Of a stretch of DNA of 64,000 bases, positions 27,216-34,600 are shown piece after piece. Every line of letters starts with the position of its first letter. Positions within the stretch are counted from its first letter, which is position 1. A program made the position numbers and the translations under genes. Origin of the DNA: Nocardia cyriacigeorgica (GTDB taxonomy: Bacteria; Actinomycetota; Actinomycetes; Mycobacteriales; Mycobacteriaceae); contig NZ_VBUT01000011.1 in NCBI RefSeq assembly GCF_005863245.1, positions 186,001 to 250,000 on the forward strand. Direction: 5' to 3'. The notes beneath the pieces are model-generated. The model saw nothing but the letters and a program-made list of their open reading frames with translations, made no database searches and had not been told where the DNA came from.

Positions 27216-27665
27216 ATGGCGAACCATCACCGACCCGACCAACGAGCCCGCGCCCTCGCCGCTCTGCAACTCCGGATCAACGGCCACACCTGGCAAGAAA
27301 TCGCCGACCGAACCGACTGGAAAACCGAAGCCGGAGTCCGCCGAGCCGTAGGCGCCCTGCTCGACAAATGGGAATCGGAATCGGTCGACGAATACCGCAC
27401 CGTCCAGGATCAGCGTTACCTCGCGCTCCTGCGCGCATGGTGGCCCGCCGCAACCGGAACCCACGACGACGACCCCGACGATAAAGCCGCCGGCATCGTC
27501 CTTCGTGTAATGGAAGCCATCAACAAACTCCACGGCCTCAACCGAGAAACACCCGGCGGTAACGACCAACGGATGAGCCCCGACGAATTCCGCGCCGCGC
27601 TCGCCGAATACGTCGCCCTCCAATCGGCACCCGCCGCAGCGCTCGAACCGGCGGCCCAGCGATGA
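27216..27665 (+). CDS. Putative small terminase subunit or HTH protein
   Basis: A 149-residue protein starting MANHHRPDQRARALAALQLR. A helix-turn-helix-like segment (INGHTWQEIADRTDWKTEAG, residues ~22-42) is followed by a helical, acidic half. Such small DNA-binding proteins directly upstream of large terminases usually recognise packaging sites. A near-consensus Shine-Dalgarno precedes it. The next gene, also HTH-bearing, could equally be the small subunit. Confidence 0.6.
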   Translation: MANHHRPDQRARALAALQLRINGHTWQEIADRTDWKTEAGVRRAVGALLDKWESESVDEYRTVQDQRYLALLRAWWPAATGTHDDDPDDKAAGIVLRVMEAINKLHGLNRETPGGNDQRMSPDEFRAALAEYVALQSAPAAALEPAAQR

Positions 27666-28174
27666 CCGCCGCCGTCGTACAGCCCCTGGCGAAACCGATG
27701 GCGTGGACCCCGGATCCGATGCTCGCCGCAGCCGCCCGCGCCGGCGGTGTCCGGCTCCTCGACCTCGAACCCGTCGACAGGTGCTGGCTCGTCGCGTCCC
27801 TCACCGTCGAAGGCCTCACCGCCGAGGAGATCGCCGCCCGCACCGGCTGCCGCCTCCGCAAGATCCGCTACGTGCGCGCCGACCCGCTCACGACGATGAT
27901 GACGAACTGGCTTGTCGCCCAAGCCCAAGCCGACGCAGCCGCCCAGCGCGCCGACGCCCTCGACCGCTGGTGCACCACCACAATCGCCCGCTGCGAGCAG
28001 ACATCCAGCAAGACCCGCGAGCAGCTCGCCAGCGCGGTCGACCAGATCCGCGCACTCCGCGCCCGATGTCGCGAGCAGCAGCACCGCGTCGCCGTCTATC
28101 AGAAATACCTGGGCGCCACCCGGTCGCGCCGCCCCGCAGCCCCGGCACCCGCCGACCAGCTGGCCCTGTTCTGA
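27662..28174 (+). CDS. HTH protein upstream of terminase, small-subunit candidate
   Basis: The 170-residue product starts MTAAVVQPLAKPMAW in an ATGA overlap with the preceding gene. Residues ~45-70 look like a helix-turn-helix (SLTVEGLTAEEIAARTGCR). The second half is a long charged helix (AQRADAL...REQQHRVAVY) that could oligomerise. Its stop overlaps the large terminase start, so the three genes form a coupled unit. Confidence 0.6.
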   Translation: MTAAVVQPLAKPMAWTPDPMLAAAARAGGVRLLDLEPVDRCWLVASLTVEGLTAEEIAARTGCRLRKIRYVRADPLTTMMTNWLVAQAQADAAAQRADALDRWCTTTIARCEQTSSKTREQLASAVDQIRALRARCREQQHRVAVYQKYLGATRSRRPAAPAPADQLALF

Positions 28175-29694
28175 TGCCAGCACTCATGCAGACCGCCGCC
28201 AACGAGCAGTTCCTGCGGCGCGAACTCACCCGCCTGCGCTGCGTCCGCGACTACCCCACCGCCGGCGCCCTCGCCCAATACCTCGACCCCAGCATCCAGC
28301 AGACCGCCGCGCTGGAGATGATCGACGCCAATCTCGAATGGGCGATCGACACCCCAGCCGCCCGGCTCATGATCTCCATGCCGTCGCAGACCGGCAAAAG
28401 CCAGCGGGTCGCGGTGGCCGGCACCCTGCGCGCACTGATGCGCCGCCCCGACTGGCGGTGCGTCCTCGCCACCCACGCCGAGCACCTGGCGCTCAAGCAC
28501 TCCACCGAGATCCGCAACCTCATCCAGGCCTTCGGATCCACCGCCACCGCCGACACCGGCGAGCAGCTCCCCGACCGCCTCGGCCTCTCGGTCCCCCGCT
28601 CCGCATCCGCAGCCAAGCACTGGAAGCTCCGCGGCCACACCGGTTCGGTCACCGCGGTCGGTGTCGGCACCGCCCTCGCTGGCATCCCTGCCGACTACAT
28701 GCTCCTCGACGACCTCTATGCCTCGATGGAGGACGCCGACAGCGCCGCGGTCCGCCGCCGCGTCAACTCCTGGCTCGACTCCGTCGCCCTCCAGCGCCTC
28801 GGCGCCGACGCCCCGCTCGTCGTCATCTCCACCCGCTGGAACGAACACGACGCCCTCGCCTACCTCCAGCAGCGGATGCCCGGCGAATGGCGCGTCCTCA
28901 ACTTCCCCGCCATCGCCGAACCCGGCATCCTCGACTCCCTCAACCGAAAACCCGGCGAACTCCTCGAATCACCCCGCGGCCAGGACTGGGAGAAGATCCG
29001 CACCCAGACCCCGGCACGCGTCTGGGCAGCCATGTACCAGGGCGACCCGAAACCGCTCAGGGGCGGCCTGTTCGAGCAGGAATGGTTCGACGACCACCGG
29101 CTCACCGGCCCCCTGCCGGAGACCCGGCTGCGCGTGGTCGCGGTCGACCCGGCCGACACCGGCGAAGGCGACGAGGCCGGCATCATCGCCGCGAGCTCCA
29201 CCGTCGACGGCCGCGTCATCATCACCCACGACTGGTCCGCGCGCCTCACCTCCGCCGAATGGGCGACCCGCGCCGTGCAACTCGCCATCGCCACCGGCGC
29301 CCACGAAATCGCCGTCGAAGGCTACGCCGTGCCCACCACCTACAAACGCACCGTGGTCGAAGCCTGGAAAGCAATCCGCGACGCCGAATACCCCGGCCGC
29401 GCGCAACCGTTCCGGATCCACATGTGGCGCCGCAAAGGTGACGCCATCGCCCGCTCTGTCGGCCTACGCAACGACCTGGAGACCGGGCGATGTGTCATCG
29501 CCGGCCACCAGCTGTCCACCCTGGAAACGCAGGCCGTGGGCTGGCAGGTCGGCCAGCATCAACCCGACCGGGTCGCCGCCGCGATCATCGCTCACGACCG
29601 CACCGCCGCCCGCAAGACCGCACAGCTCGCATCCCCGGCCCGCCAGAACAACGCACCGGCCGCGGGCGGCGCTTGGTTCTCACAGCGGATCTGA
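28174..29694 (+). CDS. terL: Large terminase subunit
   Basis: A 506-residue packaging motor. The Walker A motif PSQTGKSQ is at residues 70-77, a Walker B-like YMLLDD near 175-180, and an RNase H-type nuclease domain begins near VVAVDPADTGEGDEAG (~322), where the first metal-binding Asp is visible. The start ATG overlaps the upstream stop (TGATG, 28172-28176). It cuts and translocates concatemeric DNA into the prohead through the portal. Downstream is a convergent gene, with no obvious terminator. Confidence 0.92.
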   Translation: MPALMQTAANEQFLRRELTRLRCVRDYPTAGALAQYLDPSIQQTAALEMIDANLEWAIDTPAARLMISMPSQTGKSQRVAVAGTLRALMRRPDWRCVLATHAEHLALKHSTEIRNLIQAFGSTATADTGEQLPDRLGLSVPRSASAAKHWKLRGHTGSVTAVGVGTALAGIPADYMLLDDLYASMEDADSAAVRRRVNSWLDSVALQRLGADAPLVVISTRWNEHDALAYLQQRMPGEWRVLNFPAIAEPGILDSLNRKPGELLESPRGQDWEKIRTQTPARVWAAMYQGDPKPLRGGLFEQEWFDDHRLTGPLPETRLRVVAVDPADTGEGDEAGIIAASSTVDGRVIITHDWSARLTSAEWATRAVQLAIATGAHEIAVEGYAVPTTYKRTVVEAWKAIRDAEYPGRAQPFRIHMWRRKGDAIARSVGLRNDLETGRCVIAGHQLSTLETQAVGWQVGQHQPDRVAAAIIAHDRTAARKTAQLASPARQNNAPAAGGAWFSQRI

Positions 29695-29725
29695 CCGTGC
29701 CAGTGATCAGGGAGCCTCGTCGTTG

Positions 29726-30655
29726 TCACTCAGGTGATTCTTCGGGCTCGGTATCGCTGTGTCGCTCCTTCTTTGGCATCTTGGCGAAGGTCTCGGCCGT
29801 AGCTCGGCTGAGGAGTTCTGGATCGTGCCCGCCGTACATCAACCACCGCAGTGTGCCCCACTGCAATGCAAGGGAAGCTGCCCCGATCAATTCGGTGACA
29901 AACATCGGATCAGGGATGGATAGCGTGCGGTAGTGATCCGGCTCGTATTCGATGCGGTGCAGCAGGTTATAGGCCTCGAGGCCGAACCAGTTCTGGCCAT
30001 GTCCCGCCCCGCTGGCGGCATTCCAGAGGTACGCCCAGAAATTTTCGTCGTTTCCGGTGACCTTTGCCGCGTGACGTACCAGTTTCTCGTAGCCGGGCGG
30101 CTGGTTCCGCGGCGCGGTGCTAAAGGGAAGGGTGGCGGCCCTCTGTTCGAGATCGGCGATGCGCTGATCGATCAATGATGTCTCTTCGCCGTGAGCATCC
30201 AGAGCTTGGCGGTGGTACCGGAAGTCGCGGTGCATCAGTCGGAGATGACGCTGGACGCACTCTTCGTAGGTATTGGTGTCTCCATCGAACAGCCACACTG
30301 CATGCGTGGCTGCTTCGAGCCCAGAGCGTCCGAGCAACAGGTAAGGCCGGACGCGAACCATCCTGCTCATGCCGGGCGCGAACGAGAACGGCGCCACGTA
30401 ATCAGCCCACAGTCCCAGGTTCTCCGCAGCCGCGCGCAGATATGCACGGGACCACACCGACACTTTTTCCCAGTGGTAGATCGTATCTACCTGCGCTAGA
30501 GCGCTTCCCGGGCGTGGGTCCACGGTCCTGGCCAAGACCAGCTCGCAAGCACGGATCATGTATGTGTTTGCAACCCACTTCTGAAGGTGGTCTGCAGGGA
30601 CAGGAATCGATAGGTCGGTTAGTGCAGCCGGAGTAGAACCTGTGTCGCCAGTCAT
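29726..30655 (-). CDS. HEPN-like helical protein 1 (degenerate motif), antisense cargo
   Basis: A 309-residue, mainly helical protein on the strand opposite the late genes. It is visibly related to the third gene of this cassette: LLLGRSGLEAATHAVWLF matches LVRGALESLSAAFWIL, and LWNAASGAGHGQNW matches IWRLCSGFAHGRPW. In the place of the RX6H motif of the third gene it has N212...H219, so any RNase activity is likely lost. TAGGAT six bases upstream of the ATG suggests its own, possibly leaderless, promoter. HEPN assignment is inference. Confidence 0.6.
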   Translation of the reverse strand: MTGDTGSTPAALTDLSIPVPADHLQKWVANTYMIRACELVLARTVDPRPGSALAQVDTIYHWEKVSVWSRAYLRAAAENLGLWADYVAPFSFAPGMSRMVRVRPYLLLGRSGLEAATHAVWLFDGDTNTYEECVQRHLRLMHRDFRYHRQALDAHGEETSLIDQRIADLEQRAATLPFSTAPRNQPPGYEKLVRHAAKVTGNDENFWAYLWNAASGAGHGQNWFGLEAYNLLHRIEYEPDHYRTLSIPDPMFVTELIGAASLALQWGTLRWLMYGGHDPELLSRATAETFAKMPKKERHSDTEPEESPE

Positions 30656-30723
30656 GACAGCATCCTATGAATCGGCTTACCTGCAGCCGCCCCGCGCTCG
30701 CCCTGGGCGCCGATAATCGAAAC

Positions 30724-31479
30724 TTATGGGCGCCCAGCTCGGCGGCCGGGCACCAGCACATCGCCCCACGTGAGCCGAGTACTCGCCGGGTCACCCCAAT
30801 CAGGAAACCACCAGGGCAGTAACTCCTCGTCAGTCTTCGGGAGTACGAGACCGCGCCGCGGCTTTACCTCCCTCGCCACCGAGCCCAAGTAGTCGAGAAA
30901 GCGACTGCAGTCGCGCATCCAACGCATCGCTCCCAGAGCATCCGCCATCTCGTCCTCGGTGACCGTGTCCAAGTGCATTGTCGTCTGTGACCAGGGGACG
31001 CCGTCCGGCTCCTTGTCCGGATCGGGAATGTGGCGCCATGACAGGCCGCGCGGATGACCATCCGAGGTCTTGTGTGGCTCCCCAGGTGCACCCATGCGCC
31101 CAATCGTCATTGTCCGATGTGGCCGACTCCCGGAGATGGAGTCGATGTACAGGAGGTGCGCAAGCTTGTGACGCGCCTTGCTTGTCCGTTCCGCCGCTGC
31201 CGACCACTCATCATGCGGCCACCTGACACCAAGAATCTCTGCTGCCTTCCGGATCTTGGCTGGCAGTTCGGTTTTGACTAGAGGTGGCGCGCCAGGACCA
31301 GCCGCATGGAAGTAGATCGCGTTCACCTCTGAAATCACCATCTGCCAGCAACCGACGACACTCCACGCCGTACGTTCCAGCGTTCGTGATGGGTACCAGG
31401 CGGCCTCTTCTCTACGCACCCGCTGTTCGATCTCGTGGTAGATGCGGTTCGAACGCTCCTCAAGTGTTTCGTCCTCCAC
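30724..31479 (-). CDS. HEPN-like helical protein 2 (RX4H motif), antisense cargo
   Basis: A 251-residue protein with a GTG start at 31479; TAATGT lies six bases upstream, again consistent with a leaderless mRNA. The first ~120 residues are helical and contain RHKLAH (R103-H108), an RX4H motif like the HEPN ribonuclease active site. The second half is Pro/Trp-rich and ends in a hydrophilic tail. No homologous partner domain is recognised. Its position between two related helical genes suggests a defence or exclusion function, unproven. Confidence 0.6.
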   Translation of the reverse strand: MEDETLEERSNRIYHEIEQRVRREEAAWYPSRTLERTAWSVVGCWQMVISEVNAIYFHAAGPGAPPLVKTELPAKIRKAAEILGVRWPHDEWSAAAERTSKARHKLAHLLYIDSISGSRPHRTMTIGRMGAPGEPHKTSDGHPRGLSWRHIPDPDKEPDGVPWSQTTMHLDTVTEDEMADALGAMRWMRDCSRFLDYLGSVAREVKPRRGLVLPKTDEELLPWWFPDWGDPASTRLTWGDVLVPGRRAGRP

Positions 31480-31545
31480 ACGATCACATTAGGCGCCGAC
31501 GCCGCTCGCGCACTTGCGATTGCGGTCGAAGGAACGATCGGCTGC

Positions 31546-32343
31546 TTAACCCAGGTGGTTTGTCGCGCGCAGCTGCCGGAGCTCGGCCACGGTGTTCAGC
31601 AATGCGACTGCTTGCGCCACCGCGATGACGACCCTCTCGGGATCGGCGGAGAGCCGCAATGCCACTGTGTCGGGCCGCAGCGGTTCACGCTCTTCCTTGT
31701 GCGAGCTGCCGAGTATCGCCCATGGCCGGCCGTGGGCGAAGCCCGAACACAGCCGCCAAATGAATGCGATTTGCAGCGCATCCATGCGCTCGTCCACGTA
31801 GAGGACCACATCGGTGCTGAATAGGCGGCGATCGACATCCTCGTTGGGGATGCCTCGCCGGGCCGCGACCTCGAAGATGCTGTCCATGCGCGGCTTGAGG
31901 CCGCCGTAGGCGGACGGATCCAACTCCAGCGGAGTAAAGGCAGTCCTCTGGTCCTTGTAGTTCTTGGCGGACCACAGCAGCGACCGGGTTATCCGCTCGG
32001 TCCGGCTCGTCGGATGAAGAATCCAGAACGCCGCCGAAAGCGATTCCAGCGCACCGCGAACCAGCGTGAACGGCGCCATTGTATGCAGCACCTTGCTGTC
32101 ATGCACCAGGACCTTGACCGCGTGCAAGTGGTCTACCGCCACATGGATATTGGAGTCCACGCTGTATGAGACCTCGCAAGGCTTGCTGTGTTCGTCGTCG
32201 GCTGCGAGCGAGGATCCTGCAGCGATATCCAGCGACTCACGCGTATCGACCCGCTTCTGCCAAGCCTCAATCACTGGGACAAGCCCGTTCCACGCCTTCG
32301 CGATCTCGCTATCGGTACCGACCCATTCCTCACGCTCCACCAT
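31546..32343 (-). CDS. HEPN-like helical protein 3 (RX6H motif), antisense cargo
   Basis: A 265-residue helical protein starting MVEREEWVGTDSEIAKAW at 32343; longer readings would run into the divergent promoter. It carries RLCSGFAH (R197-H204), the RX6H spacing of HEPN RNases, and TLVRGALESLSAAFWIL, shared with the first cassette gene. The start is 50 bases from that of the divergent DUF1360 gene, with a late-motif copy pointing the other way in the gap. It may be expressed in the lysogen while the flanking late genes are off. Confidence 0.6.
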   Translation of the reverse strand: MVEREEWVGTDSEIAKAWNGLVPVIEAWQKRVDTRESLDIAAGSSLAADDEHSKPCEVSYSVDSNIHVAVDHLHAVKVLVHDSKVLHTMAPFTLVRGALESLSAAFWILHPTSRTERITRSLLWSAKNYKDQRTAFTPLELDPSAYGGLKPRMDSIFEVAARRGIPNEDVDRRLFSTDVVLYVDERMDALQIAFIWRLCSGFAHGRPWAILGSSHKEEREPLRPDTVALRLSADPERVVIAVAQAVALLNTVAELRQLRATNHLG

Positions 32344-32363
32344 GTAATACAAGCAGATCTGCC

Positions 32364-32385
32364 GCGCACCCCTGGTACGTACCGT
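32364..32385 (+). promoter_or_regulatory. Late motif copy 1, upstream of DUF1360 gene
   Basis: GCGCAC (one mismatch to GTGCAC), 10 bases, TACCGT, then 7 bases to the ATG at 32393. The gene has no ribosome-binding site, as expected if its mRNA starts at the ATG. Confidence 0.7.
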
Positions 32386-32392
32386 CCGGGCT

Positions 32393-32683
32393 ATGACCGT
32401 GCTGATCCTCGTCCTGTGGGTGCTGGCCGTCGCCCGCGTCACCCGCCTCGTCACCCGTGACAAGCTGACCGAACCGTTCCGCACCTGGGTCGTCACCCGC
32501 CGCGGTGTCGATTCGCAGATCGCGTACCTGGTGCACTGCTCGTGGTGCTCCAGCATCTGGGTCGCGTTCGCCACCGCGCCGGCCGCGATCGCGCTGTCCG
32601 GGCTGTCGTGGTGGCTGCTGCCGATCATCGCGCTCGCCGCCTCGCACCTCACCGGCCTCGGCTCGCTCCTCGACGCCGACTAA
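32393..32683 (+). CDS. DUF1360-family membrane protein
   Basis: A 96-residue protein with two hydrophobic segments (residues 1-15 and ~55-85) and the DUF1360-type pattern ARVTRLVTRDKLTEPFR followed by HCSWCSSIWV. Small proteins of this family are frequent in actinophage head regions, but their role is not established. It begins 7 bases after a late motif and sits just before the portal gene. Confidence 0.75.
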   Translation: MTVLILVLWVLAVARVTRLVTRDKLTEPFRTWVVTRRGVDSQIAYLVHCSWCSSIWVAFATAPAAIALSGLSWWLLPIIALAASHLTGLGSLLDAD

Positions 32684-32695
32684 CCGCGGCGGGCC

Positions 32696-32717
32696 GTGCA
32701 CGGCCGGTGATTAGCGT
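32696..32717 (+). promoter_or_regulatory. Late motif copy 2, upstream of portal gene
   Basis: GTGCAC-N10-TAGCGT followed by 8 bases and the portal ATG at 32726. It fills the short gap after the DUF1360 gene. Confidence 0.8.
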
Positions 32718-32725
32718 CCGCGACC

Positions 32726-34600
32726 ATGGCCCGGATCTTCGCGCGACGCAAACCCGCTGTGACCGCTGCCGTGCAACCGGTCCGCGACCCCGCCAAGGCG
32801 TTCCGCACCCAGCTCGGCAAGACCGGCACCGGCGCCTGGCAGCCGGAATCGTGGGAGATGTACGAGCTGTGCGGCGAGCTGCGCTACATCTGCACCTGGG
32901 TATCGAGCGCCCTGTCACGGTGTCGGCTCGTCGGATCCGAGATCGACCCGGAAACCGGGCGCCCCACCGGCAGCACCACCAACGCCCGAGTGAACGCCAT
33001 CGTCCGCGACATCGCCGGCGGGCCCACCGGGCAGTCCCAGATCCTCAAACGCTTCGGTGTTTTCCTGACCGTGCCCGGCGAGGGCTGGGTCGCGGTCCTC
33101 ACCCGCCGCAGCGGATCACGCAACGCTGATGACGCGCTGATCGAGGAGTGGCATCTGCTCGACCGGTCGGAGATCAAGTCGAAGGCCGGCGGCGACATCG
33201 TGCTCGTCCTCGCCGACGGCAGCGAGCACGACTTCGACCCGACCAGGGATGTGCTGTTCCGGGTGTATCTGCCGCATCCGCGCAACAGCCAGGAGGCCGA
33301 CTCCCCCACCCGATCAGCGCTGCCCGCGCTGCGGGAGATCGTGCAGACCACCACCACTATCCGGCATGCCGGCAAGAGCCGTTTGATCGGCGGCAAGATC
33401 CTGTTCGTCCCTCAGGAGATGAGCCTGCCGAAGGCGCAGGGCGCGCCCACCGCTGCGCCGGTCGATCCGGACGCCCCGAACCTGCCCGCGCCGCCACCGG
33501 ATCTGGTGGACGCGTCCCCGCAGGATTTGCAGGATCTGCTGTTCGAGGTCGCCAAGGCCGCCGCCGACGATCCCGACGCTGCAGCCGCGCACCTGCCGAT
33601 CGTTGCCTCCACGCCTGGCGAGTGGAACGACAAGGTCAACCTGATCGACCTGCACTCCGACATCAACAAGGAGCAGCTCGAGATCCGCGAGGCCGCGATC
33701 CGCCGCCTCGCCCTCGCGATGGACATTCCGCCGGAGCAGCTGCTCGGCCTGGCCGAGATGAACCACTGGAACGCGTGGGCGATGCGAGAGGACACCGTCG
33801 CCACCCACATCGTGCCGCTGCTGGAAACGATCGCCGACGCCGTCACCACCGCGCTGCTGCGCCCGGTCCTGGAGCGCATCAACAAGGACGAGGGCACCAC
33901 CCTCGACCCGGACGCGTTCGTGGTCTGGTACGATACCACCCCGCTCACACAGGACCCCGACCGCAAAGACGAAGCGCTGCAAGCCAACGAGCGCGGCGCC
34001 CTCACCAACACCTCGCTGCTCAAGCACCTCGGATTCAACCCGGAAGAGGACGGATACAACCTCGAATCCGCCGAGGGCTGGCAGCAACTGGCCCGGGACC
34101 AGGCAGCACGCAAACCGGAACTCATCCCCGTCCTCGCGCCGCTCCTCGGCGCACCGCAGGAACTGCCCGCCGGCGCGCCCGCGCAACCGGCGCCCGCGCG
34201 GCGGGCAATCGAAGCGCCCCGTGACGAAGCGCCCGCAGAACCGGGCGACGACCGGGATATCGCGGCATCGGTCGAACCGGCCCGCGCTGTGGCCACCCTG
34301 CTGCTCACCCGCGCGCTCGAGCTGGCCAGCAAGCGGCGATCCACCCGCGCAGACCTCGACCTGGCCGCCAACGAGGACATCCCGCTCTGGCAGCTCCACA
34401 CCCGCCTCACTCCCGCCCAGCCGGAGGAAGTGCCGAAGCTGATCGCCGGGTTCGATTCCGGGCTCACCACTGACATCGCCACCAGCGTCGGCCTCGACCC
34501 CCACCGCCTACGGCTGCTGGTGCGCGAGCGCGCCACCCTCGCCCTCACCACCGCCCGGACCGTGTCCATCGGCGACGACATCACGGCGGCGATGCGATGA
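32726..34600 (+). CDS. Phage portal protein
   Basis: The 624-residue product starts MARIFARRKPAVTAAV. Portal-like features include a crown/wing region (WEMYELCGELRYICTWVSSA), the repeated clip region and a long helical stem (LEIREAAIRRLALAMDIPPE followed by LLGLAEMNHWNAW). The C-terminal ~150 residues are charged and Ala-rich. Portals form the dodecameric DNA gate and nucleate head assembly. The stop overlaps the next ATG by four bases, the usual portal-MuF coupling. Confidence 0.88.
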   Translation: MARIFARRKPAVTAAVQPVRDPAKAFRTQLGKTGTGAWQPESWEMYELCGELRYICTWVSSALSRCRLVGSEIDPETGRPTGSTTNARVNAIVRDIAGGPTGQSQILKRFGVFLTVPGEGWVAVLTRRSGSRNADDALIEEWHLLDRSEIKSKAGGDIVLVLADGSEHDFDPTRDVLFRVYLPHPRNSQEADSPTRSALPALREIVQTTTTIRHAGKSRLIGGKILFVPQEMSLPKAQGAPTAAPVDPDAPNLPAPPPDLVDASPQDLQDLLFEVAKAAADDPDAAAAHLPIVASTPGEWNDKVNLIDLHSDINKEQLEIREAAIRRLALAMDIPPEQLLGLAEMNHWNAWAMREDTVATHIVPLLETIADAVTTALLRPVLERINKDEGTTLDPDAFVVWYDTTPLTQDPDRKDEALQANERGALTNTSLLKHLGFNPEEDGYNLESAEGWQQLARDQAARKPELIPVLAPLLGAPQELPAGAPAQPAPARRAIEAPRDEAPAEPGDDRDIAASVEPARAVATLLLTRALELASKRRSTRADLDLAANEDIPLWQLHTRLTPAQPEEVPKLIAGFDSGLTTDIATSVGLDPHRLRLLVRERATLALTTARTVSIGDDITAAMR

